Both the position numbers and the translations under genes were made by a program. A stretch of DNA of 64,000 bases from Myxococcales bacterium (GTDB lineage Bacteria; Myxococcota_A; Polyangia; Polyangiales; Ga0077539), in the NCBI GenBank assembly GCA_013298625.1, contig JAAFIF010000004.1, positions 1 to 64,000 of the forward strand, in the 5' to 3' direction. This document shows positions 45,707 to 54,109 of this stretch, in pieces; positions within the stretch are counted from its first letter, which is position 1; the number at the start of each line of letters is the position of its first letter. The notes under the pieces were generated by a model. That model searched no databases. It saw only the letters and a list, made by a program, of their open reading frames with translations, and had not been told where the DNA came from.

Positions 45707-48118
45707 ATGAACCGCGAGGATCGAACAGCGCGCACAACGCCGTGGGTCGCGCTCTCGTGCGCGCTGGCTGCGGGCTGCAGGCTGTGGGACATCGGGCCGA
45801 TCGTCGACGACCGTCGAGCGAGCGACGCGGCGCAGGACGCAGCCGAGCGCGACGAAGGCCTCCCCGATGCGTGGGTGGACGCGAGCGCGAGCGACGCGGC
45901 GACGGACGCGGCGGCGATCGATCCGTGCCCTTCGCACCGCGCGCAGATCACCAGCGGCGTCGGCGCGATCGACGTGCGGACGTACCTGTTTTCTCCGCTC
46001 GTCGTGCACGGGGCGCGCGCGTGTCCCGTGATGGTCACGCCGCGCGGAAGGCCGTTCGCAGCGGTGGCCGAAGAGGGCGACGGTCGCGTCGCGTGGCTGG
46101 GGCACGACGCGCTGTTGTCTCTGGTGGCGACGCAGCGGGACGTCGCGCCGTTGTTGCGCAACACGATGGCGTGGGCCGGTCGCAGAGCGCTGCGAGAGCT
46201 GCGGATCGGCGTGGCGCCGGAAGCGATGACGGGGACGCTCCCTGCGTTCTTCGCGCAAGAAGGGGTGAGCCCGCGGATGATCGCGGCGAGGGATCTTCGG
46301 GCCGGCGAGGTCGACGTGTGGGTCGCGTTCGCGACGACCGCGCCAACCGCGTCGAACGAGCAGCAAATCGTCAGGGATTTCGTCGCGTCCGGCGGCGGCA
46401 TCCTCCTCGCCGGCCAGGCGTGGAACTGGGCGCGCTCCCGCCCCTCGGACCCGATCGAAGCTTACCCCGGCAACGCGCTCGTCCCATCCGCTGGGATCAC
46501 GGCGATGGCCGAGCCCCTGAGCACGGCCGAGACCACCGCGGGGGCGAGCATCGCGGTCACCGAGCTCTCGCACGCGACGCGCGCGGTCGAAGCGCTCGGC
46601 GCGCACCTCTCGGCGCAGCGCACGCTCAGCGCGACGCAGCAGCAAACGCTCTTCGCGGTGCTGCGCGACGCAGCGAAGGTCACGCCCATCGGCGCGCAAT
46701 TTTGGGCACAAGCGCGACGATCGATCGCGGGATCCGCGCTGCCAGCGACGAGCGCGACCGCGCCGCTGTCTGTGGCAGCCCAGCCCATCGAGGCGTCGGT
46801 GCACGCGTTGGTGGGGCGCATCAACGCGCACGGCCCGAGCGAGTGGATCGAAGCGGTGCGCGGGGCCGAGGGGTTTCCGGGCGCGGTCGGGATGGGCGCG
46901 AGAAGAGAGAGCGTGACGGTCGCGATCGACGGAGACACAGCGGCCGGCGACGCGCGGCGCCTCTACGCGCAGAGCGGGGCGCGCGTGTGGCGGTCGACGG
47001 GGGTGTACGCTCCACCTGGAGAATCGCTGACGATTCGAGTCTCTAGCGCCCTCGCGAGCGCGGGGCTCGGCGTGCGCATCGGCGCGCACGAGCGAGACCT
47101 GACCGACGAGCCGACGTGGTCTCGCGCCCCTCGCGTCTCGCGAGAGCAGCTCGTCACCAGCGCCTCCACCACGGCAGCGAGCGTGTACGGAGGCCTGGTG
47201 TACATCACGGTCGCGCCGGGCTCGCGGCTCGGAGCGATGGACGTCACGATCGACGGAGGCGTTCGCGCTGCGTCCTTCGTGCTGTCGCGCGACCGAGGCG
47301 AAGACGCTCGGTGGCTCGCCGAAGCGCGCGCGAGCGCCGCGCCGTGGCTCGAGCTCGTGGGTGAGCGCGTCGTGCTCACGGTCGCGACGGAGGCCGCGCT
47401 CGCCGTCAGCTCACCGACGGAGCTGACCGAGTACTGGGATCGAGCGCAGCGCGAGCTCGACGATTTCGCGGGCATCGAGGGGGCGTTTCAAAGGGCCGAG
47501 CGCGTGGTGTTCGACCCGCAGCTCGCGGGCGGAGCAGCGGCAGACAGCGGCTATCCTGCGGTGCGTGCGCGGTCGCGAACGAGCGCGGCCCTCGACCTCG
47601 CAGCGCTGCGCACGAACGGTGACTGGGGCGGATACTTCGTGCTCGCGCGCGCGGCGCAGTCGACGGACTGGCTCGTGGCAGGCTCGCAAGACGCGACGGT
47701 CAGCGTCCTGTCGCTGTACGCGCTCGAGCGCGTGACGGGCGTCGCCCACACAGCGCCGCCGATCGTCGAGCTGGCCGCGTCCGCGCGGGGCGCGAGGATC
47801 GACGCGTACGTCGCAGGCGGCCGCGACTTTAGCGGCGATTGGAGCGGGTTCACCGCGCTCGAGACGTACCTGCAGCTCGTCGAGGGCTTCGGGTGGACGC
47901 CGCTTCGGCAGTGCGTGCGCGAGATCGCCGCGCTGCCCGTCGCAGAGCGCCCGACGACCGCAGACGCGCGGTTGCAGCAGTGGGCGCAGCGGAGCGCGCG
48001 CGCGGCGGGCCGGGACTTGTCTCCGTTTTATCAGCGATGGGGATGGCCTGTGAGCGCGGCGACGCGCGCGACGACCGCGGCGCTGCCATCCTGGGCCGAG
48101 CAGCCTGCGCGGCCCTGA
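45707..48118 (+). CDS. M60-like protein without the zinc-binding motif, lipoprotein
   Basis: 803 residues. The signal MNREDRTARTTPWVALSCAL has lipobox LAAGC. The C-terminal half follows the peptidase M60/TCAF plan: STGVYAPPGESLTIRV, GGLVYITVAPGS, VVFDPQLAGG and SGYPAVRARS. Where active members have HExxH plus a downstream Glu, this protein has WGGYFVLARAAQ and QDATVSVLSLYAL, so the metal ligands are gone. A dead enzyme probably acting as a carbohydrate- or protein-binding surface protein. The start was set by TGAGGG 7 bp upstream of 45707; 45659 is an alternative coupled to the kinase stop. Confidence 0.7.
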   Translation: MNREDRTARTTPWVALSCALAAGCRLWDIGPIVDDRRASDAAQDAAERDEGLPDAWVDASASDAATDAAAIDPCPSHRAQITSGVGAIDVRTYLFSPLVVHGARACPVMVTPRGRPFAAVAEEGDGRVAWLGHDALLSLVATQRDVAPLLRNTMAWAGRRALRELRIGVAPEAMTGTLPAFFAQEGVSPRMIAARDLRAGEVDVWVAFATTAPTASNEQQIVRDFVASGGGILLAGQAWNWARSRPSDPIEAYPGNALVPSAGITAMAEPLSTAETTAGASIAVTELSHATRAVEALGAHLSAQRTLSATQQQTLFAVLRDAAKVTPIGAQFWAQARRSIAGSALPATSATAPLSVAAQPIEASVHALVGRINAHGPSEWIEAVRGAEGFPGAVGMGARRESVTVAIDGDTAAGDARRLYAQSGARVWRSTGVYAPPGESLTIRVSSALASAGLGVRIGAHERDLTDEPTWSRAPRVSREQLVTSASTTAASVYGGLVYITVAPGSRLGAMDVTIDGGVRAASFVLSRDRGEDARWLAEARASAAPWLELVGERVVLTVATEAALAVSSPTELTEYWDRAQRELDDFAGIEGAFQRAERVVFDPQLAGGAAADSGYPAVRARSRTSAALDLAALRTNGDWGGYFVLARAAQSTDWLVAGSQDATVSVLSLYALERVTGVAHTAPPIVELAASARGARIDAYVAGGRDFSGDWSGFTALETYLQLVEGFGWTPLRQCVREIAALPVAERPTTADARLQQWAQRSARAAGRDLSPFYQRWGWPVSAATRATTAALPSWAEQPARP

Positions 48119-48159
48119 GCCGCGACACAGACGCGCGGTTCTTTGGCACACTGCGCGCC

Positions 48160-49014
48160 GTGAACGCAGGGCGCGCCGCGAAGTTCGCGTGGCTCATGGG
48201 CGCGGCGCTATGCCTCGCTCAGCAGACTGCGCGCGCGCAGACGGCGCGCAACGAGGCGCTGGTGCAAGGCTCGGCGCTGCTCGAAGCGATGAACGCAGCA
48301 GCGGCGATTCCGCTGCTCGAGCGCGCGACCCGCGAGGGCGCCGGCCCGCTCGCGCACTTCAACCTCGGGCTCGCGTACCGCGCGGTGGGTCGCTATCGCG
48401 AGGCGATCGAAGCGTGGGACGCGTACCTCCGCGAGCCCGAGCCCGACGCGCCTGCAGAGCGATTGAGCGCGGTTCGCGCCGAGCGCGCAGAGCTCGAGCA
48501 GCGCTGCCTGCGGGTCGAGCTGCGCTGGTCGCCGACGAGCGCGAGGGTGTTCGTCGACGACCGCGAGCAGACGAGCGCGCGCGCGGGCCAGGGATCGTTG
48601 CTGCTCGACGCGAGCGCGCGGCGCATCGAGTTGCGCGCGGCCGATCATCGGCCCTGGTCAGCGGCGCTGCTCGGGCGCGCGGGGACCGTTCGCTTCGACG
48701 TCACCCTGCAGCGAACGCCCGCGGTCACGCCGAGCGCGAGCGCGCCGAGGCTTCCGTGGTGGGCGTGGATGGGCGTTGGGATCGCAGCGGCGAGCGCGAT
48801 CACGGCGGCGGCGCTCGCGGCGGACGGGCAGCGAATTTACAGCGATTGCGCGGCGACACCCAGCGCGTGCGCGGCGGACCGGCCGCAGGTGCAGGCCGCG
48901 CTCGACGCTCGCTCGACTGCGATCGGCGTGAGCGCAGGGGTTGGCGCGGCGGGGCTCGTGACGTTGGGCGTGGCGCTCACGGTGACGTTGGCGATTCAGC
49001 CGGCGCGGCGCTGA
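48160..49014 (+). CDS. TPR and PEGA domain membrane protein
   Basis: 284 residues, GTG start, signal peptide ending near TARAQ. TPR-like repeats (ATREGAGPLAHFNLGLAYRA, GRYREAIEAWDAYL) precede a PEGA-like domain (ELRWSPTSARVFVDDREQ) and C-terminal membrane helices (WWAWMGVGIAAASAITAAAL). This plan is common in myxobacterial surface proteins. It lies 41 bp after the M60-like gene. Confidence 0.7.
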   Translation: MNAGRAAKFAWLMGAALCLAQQTARAQTARNEALVQGSALLEAMNAAAAIPLLERATREGAGPLAHFNLGLAYRAVGRYREAIEAWDAYLREPEPDAPAERLSAVRAERAELEQRCLRVELRWSPTSARVFVDDREQTSARAGQGSLLLDASARRIELRAADHRPWSAALLGRAGTVRFDVTLQRTPAVTPSASAPRLPWWAWMGVGIAAASAITAAALAADGQRIYSDCAATPSACAADRPQVQAALDARSTAIGVSAGVGAAGLVTLGVALTVTLAIQPARR

Positions 49015-49093
49015 ACGATCACCGTCGACGCAGCGCCGCACGCACACGACGCGCGCTGGCGTGAGGCTCATCGCGGTGCGCGGTCGAGCGTGA

Positions 49094-50764
49094 TCACTCG
49101 CCTTGCATCAGGCCCGTGATGCGGCCGTCGGGGTGCACGACCACGCGGCGCGCCGCGGGCTCTTTGGGGAGGCCGGGCATCGTGAGGATGTCTCCCGTGA
49201 GCGCGACGAGGTAGCCCGCGCCGGCGCTGACGCGCAGCTCGCGCACGGTGATGTCGAAGCCGCGCGGACGGCCCGGCCGCGTGGGGTCGTCGCTGAGCGA
49301 GAGGTGCGTCTTGGCCATGCACACGGGCAGCTCGGCCGCGCCGAGCTTGAGGGCCGCGTCGAGGTCCTTCTTCGCTTGCGCGGTAAATACCACGTCGTTT
49401 GCGCCGTAGACGATCCGGGCGATCGAGCGGATCTTGTCCTCGGGCTTGTCTTCGAGGGCGTAGGTGAACTTGGGCTTCGGCGGGTCTGCGTCGGTGGCGT
49501 CGACCATGGCGCGCACTTTGTCAGCGAGCTCGAGGGAGCCTTCGCCGCCGCGCGCGAAGCCCTCGCACACGGCGACCTCGACGCCGCGCGCGCGACCGAA
49601 GGCCCGCAGCGCCTCGAGCTCTTCGTCCGTATCCTGAGGAAATCGATTGACCGATACGACCACGGGCAGCCCGTAGAAGCGCGCGGTCTCGAGGTGCTTG
49701 TCCAAGTGATCGAAGCCCTTGGTCAGGGCGTCCATGTTGGGGTTGGGCGCGTCTGCGACCTTGGCGCCGCCGTGCATCTTGAGCGCGCGGAGCGTGGCGA
49801 CGAGCACCAATCCGCGTGGCCAGAGCCCGCTCGATCGCATCTTGATGTCCAGAAACTTCTCGGCGCCGAGGTCGAAGCCGAAGCCCACCTCGGTGATCAC
49901 GACGTCGCCGTACGAGAGGGCCGCGCGCGTGGCGAGCACGGAGTTGCAGCCGTGGGCGATGTTGGCAAACGGTCCGCCGTGCACGATGGCGGGGCCGCCT
50001 TCGCGGGTCTGAACGAGGTTGGGCATGAGGGCGTCGCGCAAGAGGGCCACCATGGAGGGCGCGGCGAAGACCTCGCTGGCGCGCACGGCGGTTCCGTCGG
50101 GGCGGGTGGCGACGATGATGCGCGCGAGGCGTCGCTCGAGGTCTTCGAGGCTCTCGGCGAGGCAGAAGATCGCCATCACTTCGCTGGCCGCCGTGATGTC
50201 GAACGAGGTCTCTCGCGGAACACCGTTAGCCTTGCCCCCGAGCCCCACCATCACGTTGCGCAAGAAGCGATCGTTCATGTCCAAGGTGCGACGCCAGCGC
50301 ACGGCGCGACCGTCGATCGCGACGGGGTCTTGAAAGTACACGGCGTTGTCGACGAGCGCGCTCAAGAGGTTGTGCGCGCTCGAGATGGCGTGAATGTCGC
50401 CCGTGAAGTGAAGGTTGATGTCCGCCGCGGGCTCGAGCGAGGCGACGCCGCCGCCCGTCCCGCCGCCCTTCACACCGAAGACAGGGCCGAGCGAGGGCTC
50501 GCGCAGGGCGGCGATCGCGCGCACGCCGCGCTTGCGGAGGCCCATCGCGAGGGCCACGGACGTGGTGGTTTTTCCCTCGCCAGCGGGCGTCGGGTTGATG
50601 GCCGAGACGAGGACGAGCCTGCCCTTGTTGGGCCCCTTCGAGAGCGCGCCGAGGTCGATCTTCGCGCGGTGACGGCCCCAAGGGAGGACGTCTTCGCGGG
50701 CGATTCCAGCTTCATCGGCGACGTCGTAGATCGAGCGGAGCGAGGGAGCGATCGGTGCGTTCAT
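49094..50764 (-). CDS. fhs: Formate-tetrahydrofolate ligase
   Basis: 556 residues, the usual length. The ATP loop TPAGEGKTTTSVALAMGL, REPSLGPVFGVKGGGTGGG, INLHFTGDIHAISSAHNLLSAL and GDILTMPGLPKEPAA are Fhs signatures. It makes 10-formyl-THF from formate, THF and ATP for purine synthesis or one-carbon balance. The start at 50764 gives MNAPIAPSLRSI; the long upstream extension is antisense to the next gene. Confidence 0.93.
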   Translation of the reverse strand: MNAPIAPSLRSIYDVADEAGIAREDVLPWGRHRAKIDLGALSKGPNKGRLVLVSAINPTPAGEGKTTTSVALAMGLRKRGVRAIAALREPSLGPVFGVKGGGTGGGVASLEPAADINLHFTGDIHAISSAHNLLSALVDNAVYFQDPVAIDGRAVRWRRTLDMNDRFLRNVMVGLGGKANGVPRETSFDITAASEVMAIFCLAESLEDLERRLARIIVATRPDGTAVRASEVFAAPSMVALLRDALMPNLVQTREGGPAIVHGGPFANIAHGCNSVLATRAALSYGDVVITEVGFGFDLGAEKFLDIKMRSSGLWPRGLVLVATLRALKMHGGAKVADAPNPNMDALTKGFDHLDKHLETARFYGLPVVVSVNRFPQDTDEELEALRAFGRARGVEVAVCEGFARGGEGSLELADKVRAMVDATDADPPKPKFTYALEDKPEDKIRSIARIVYGANDVVFTAQAKKDLDAALKLGAAELPVCMAKTHLSLSDDPTRPGRPRGFDITVRELRVSAGAGYLVALTGDILTMPGLPKEPAARRVVVHPDGRITGLMQGE

Positions 50765-50897
50765 CGTGCGCGCGAGGGTACTACCGCCGCGCAACCGTGG
50801 GACGCGCAGGGCTTGCGCAGCGACGCCGGGGTTGCCACGGGTGTCCCCGCGCGAGTAGCGTTCGCGTCGGACTTCAACTGGGGATTCGGTACAGCCA

Positions 50898-52652
50898 ATG
50901 AGACGAGCGGGATGGATCGGCGCCGTGTGCGCGGGGACGTTGTTGTGCGCGTGCACGACGACAGGGACCAACGGGGCGAGCCAGGGGAGCGGGCGGTTCG
51001 GGCTCGTTCCGCTGCCAGCGCGGCGGCAAGCGCAGCAGCTGAGAGCGCAGGCGCCGACGCTGCGCGCAGGGCAAGAGGTCAGCGCGGCGACGACCGAGTG
51101 GCGCCTCACGGGACCGCTGCCCACCTCGGTCGACGCGGCCAACGCGCCGCAGCCGTGGTCGACGGACGCCATCGAGCAGATCGCGCAAGCCTCGGTGCCT
51201 GGCACGGTGCGCACCAGCGAGGCCCTTCGCTGTTTCGCCCGCGAAATGGCTCAGTACGCAGCGCGCAACGAGGGCCAGTCACCGCCGTGGGTCAACCACT
51301 ACCTCTCGGCCGCCTGCGGGCTCTCTACGCCGGGCGTCGCGCAGGTGTTCTCGATCCGAGCCAACAGCGCGAGCACCACGACCGAGGCCCTCGTCGCTGA
51401 GTCGCGCGAGTGGCTCGTCGAGCACATCCGCCCGACCCTCGCCAACGCCACAAACGGAGCCAGCATCGCCATCGCCCGCGACGGCGTGAAGGTCCGCGTG
51501 GTGATCGCCGCGCGCGAAGACGTCGCGACCTTCGACACCGTCTCGATGGGCTCGAGCGAAGAGGCCGTCGTGCGCGGCGAGGTCCGCGGCGCAGCGGCGC
51601 AGGACACCATCGTCGTGTTGGCCAACACACGCGATGGAGGCGTTCGTCCGTGCGTGCCCGAGCACGGAATCCTCTCGCCGCGCTTCGGCGTCCGCTGCCC
51701 GGCCAGCGCCGAAGGAGCGCCCGAGTACGTCGAGGTCATGCACATTCCACGTGGTCGATTGCTGGGTCGAACGGTCGCGACCACGCTCGTCGGCGGCAGC
51801 GTCGAGGGGCGTCTGACCTGGCGACGCCCAGCCCTCGCGCCGCTGTTGTTCACGGACGCGGCCAGCACACGGACGGCGCTCGAGTCCGTGGTCAACGAGC
51901 AGCGCAGGGCGATCGGCCGCGCGCCGTTGACCTTCAGCGCAGCAGACAACGACGCGACCTGTCCGCTCGGCGCTCACACGCTCGGGCCGCTGACCGGCGG
52001 GGGCGAGGTCGACGTCGCCGAGGTCGCGATGCTCGCGATGATGGCTGGCTGGGGCGTCGAAGGGCGCATCCGCGGCGCGATGGCCGGCGCAAACGCGCTC
52101 ACCACGCGCGACGCCAACGCCCTGATGGCCAGCGTCCTTTCGCTGCCCTCGGGTCGCCTGTCGCTGCTCGACCCCGACGCTTCTCGCGGCGTGGTGTGCG
52201 CAGCGGTGGTCGACTCGAAGTTCGTCGGGCTCAGCTACACGACCTGGCAGCTCGTCGACGAGTCCCGCGCGCACGACGCAGAGACGGTGTGGGCGCGCAT
52301 CGACGCCGAGCGCGCGCGCCGCGGAGCGCCTCCGCTGCGCCGCTGGTCGGGCGCGACCCGTTCGCTCACCGAGGCGATCGACGCGATCGACGCGCGTCGC
52401 GTGCTGCCCGACGACGTGCTCTCGTCGCTGTCCAGCGCGGCGGTCAACGAGAGCGCGACGGGCGTGCGGGCGATGGCGTTCAGCGTGTTCGCGCCGGGCG
52501 GGTCGACCCTACAAATCCCGGACGAATTGCTGGATCCGACGCTCACTCAAGCGCAGATCGCCTCGACCTGGTACCGAGCCCGAGGCTCTGCGTGGGCCGT
52601 GCGCGTCGTGCTCGTGATCGCCCCTTCGGCCGGGGTCGCGGGCGCGGTTTAG
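50898..52652 (+). CDS. Lipoprotein with CAP-like segments
   Basis: 584 residues. The signal MRRAGWIGAVCAGTLLCAC has lipobox LCAC. Two stretches look like the start of a CAP/SCP domain: ALESVVNEQRRAIGRAPL and ARIDAERARRGAPPLRRW, each with the N-x-x-R and G-x-x-PL pattern or close to it. The usual CAP His and Glu are not clear. Function unknown. It starts 133 bp from the divergent fhs gene. Confidence 0.55.
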   Translation: MRRAGWIGAVCAGTLLCACTTTGTNGASQGSGRFGLVPLPARRQAQQLRAQAPTLRAGQEVSAATTEWRLTGPLPTSVDAANAPQPWSTDAIEQIAQASVPGTVRTSEALRCFAREMAQYAARNEGQSPPWVNHYLSAACGLSTPGVAQVFSIRANSASTTTEALVAESREWLVEHIRPTLANATNGASIAIARDGVKVRVVIAAREDVATFDTVSMGSSEEAVVRGEVRGAAAQDTIVVLANTRDGGVRPCVPEHGILSPRFGVRCPASAEGAPEYVEVMHIPRGRLLGRTVATTLVGGSVEGRLTWRRPALAPLLFTDAASTRTALESVVNEQRRAIGRAPLTFSAADNDATCPLGAHTLGPLTGGGEVDVAEVAMLAMMAGWGVEGRIRGAMAGANALTTRDANALMASVLSLPSGRLSLLDPDASRGVVCAAVVDSKFVGLSYTTWQLVDESRAHDAETVWARIDAERARRGAPPLRRWSGATRSLTEAIDAIDARRVLPDDVLSSLSSAAVNESATGVRAMAFSVFAPGGSTLQIPDELLDPTLTQAQIASTWYRARGSAWAVRVVLVIAPSAGVAGAV

Positions 52653-53581
52653 AACAGCGCGCGGCGCAGCGCGTCGACCTGCGTCTGCCGAAAGCGCTGC
52701 GATACACCAACGTCGGGCGCGACGAGGTCGAAGCCATGAAACGCGCCTTCGATCACCGAGAGCGCGCACGGGACGCCGTCGGCTTCGAGCCTGCGCGCGT
52801 ACGCGACGTCTTCATCGTGAAACAAGTCGAGCGCGCCCACGCCGAGCCACGCGGGGCACAGGCCCGCGAGCGACGGGGCGCGCGCAGCGGCCGCGTAGAT
52901 GGCAACGTCCGCGGCGCCGGGCTCGCGAGCGAGGTACGAGCGCCATCCGACGCGGTTGTTGCGCTGCTTCCACAGGCGAAAGTCTCGTTCGTCGACGTCG
53001 TCGCGCAGGGCCGTGCGGTCGTCGAGCATCGGGTACGTGAGCAATTGAAACGCGGGCTTCGCGCCGTCGCGATCGCGCGCGAGCAGCGCGAGGGCCGCGG
53101 TGAGGCCTCCGCCAGCGCTGGCTCCGCCGATGGCGATGCGATCGCGCGCGACGCCGAGGGACGCGGCCTCGTCGTGCATCCACTGCAGGGCCGCGTAGCA
53201 GTCTTCGACCGCGGCGGGGTACGGGTTCTGGGGCGCGAGTCGGTACTGCACAGCGACGACGGTGATCCCGAGTTCGCCAGCGAAATAGCTGGTCAGCGAG
53301 GTGTCTTGCTGCGGGCTTCCGATGAGGTATCCGCCGCCGTGGATCCAGAGCAGCGCCGGCGCGGGACGCGCGAGCGACGCGGGTTGGTAGACGTGCACGC
53401 GCACCGACGGCGCAGCGGGGCCGCCGCTGAGCACCCGGGACGAGTGAGCGACGCCGCGGCGCGGGCGCCCGACGGGAGCGTTGCGGGTGAGCCACTGCAG
53501 CGCGCGCACGACGCCCGGGGTCGAAGGGACGTCGGGCAGAAATCTCGCGACGCGCGCGAGGTCTGGATGGATGCGACTCAT
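52649..53581 (-). CDS. Alpha/beta hydrolase, HSL-type esterase
   Basis: 310 residues. HGGGYLIG is the HSL oxyanion motif; the catalytic Ser is in GGASAGGGL, Asp in GALDLFHDED and His in EGAFHGFD. A soluble carboxylesterase acting on short acyl esters is expected. Its stop overlaps the end of the convergent lipoprotein gene. It is preceded by a PNPOx-like gene with an 8-bp gap, so the two form an operon. Confidence 0.85.
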   Translation of the reverse strand: MSRIHPDLARVARFLPDVPSTPGVVRALQWLTRNAPVGRPRRGVAHSSRVLSGGPAAPSVRVHVYQPASLARPAPALLWIHGGGYLIGSPQQDTSLTSYFAGELGITVVAVQYRLAPQNPYPAAVEDCYAALQWMHDEAASLGVARDRIAIGGASAGGGLTAALALLARDRDGAKPAFQLLTYPMLDDRTALRDDVDERDFRLWKQRNNRVGWRSYLAREPGAADVAIYAAAARAPSLAGLCPAWLGVGALDLFHDEDVAYARRLEADGVPCALSVIEGAFHGFDLVAPDVGVSQRFRQTQVDALRRALF

Positions 53582-53589
53582 GGGTTTGG

Positions 53590-54075
53590 TCAGCGTTTTC
53601 CCTGGTGTTGCATGTCTTCGAGGTTCGGTCCCGAGCACTTGTACGCGCGGCCGAAGCCCATGATGAACGCGCCCTCGACGGGCTCGAGCTCGACGAAGTG
53701 AAAGTCGCTGAGCCCCGCGAGCATGTCCGTGATCGCGTACTTCTGCTGCCAGCGCTCGAGCGCACCTCGGGCCTTGGCCTCGTCGCGCGAGAGAAAGGTC
53801 GCGCGCGCCTTCAAGATCAAGCGCGTGAGGGCGTGGTTGCTGTTGGGGTCCGACGGGCTCGGGCTCGCGTGCAGCATGAGCGAGCAGAGGGGGTTGGCGC
53901 GCAGCGCCGGCGTGTGGCTGCTCAGCTCGCTGACAAACAGGTGAAATCGCAGGGGATCCCACGCTGGAGTGAACGCGACCAGCGACGCAGCGGGCTCGTC
54001 GCCGTCCTTCACGGCGAGGCTCGCGACGAGCGTGTCAGCGACGAGGGACCGAAGCGTGTCGTGTGCAGTGGTCAT
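53590..54075 (-). CDS. PNPOx-like flavin/heme-binding fold protein
   Basis: 161 residues. The split-barrel pattern of pyridoxamine-5'-phosphate oxidase-like proteins is visible (ASLAVKDGDEPAASLVAF, PLCSLMLHASPS, LILKARATFLSRDEAKAR). The C-terminal FVELEPVEGAFIMGFGRAYK resembles HugZ-type heme-degrading proteins. Cofactor and substrate are not assignable. Located 8 bp before the esterase gene. Confidence 0.7.
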   Translation of the reverse strand: MTTAHDTLRSLVADTLVASLAVKDGDEPAASLVAFTPAWDPLRFHLFVSELSSHTPALRANPLCSLMLHASPSPSDPNSNHALTRLILKARATFLSRDEAKARGALERWQQKYAITDMLAGLSDFHFVELEPVEGAFIMGFGRAYKCSGPNLEDMQHQGKR

Positions 54076-54109
54076 GCTCGGATCGCGCGAGGATACCGCG
54101 CGCCGAGGA

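Noticed and set aside
49103..51400. Plus-strand open frame of about 765 codons
   Set aside because: Antisense to the formate-tetrahydrofolate ligase, whose motifs are unmistakable.
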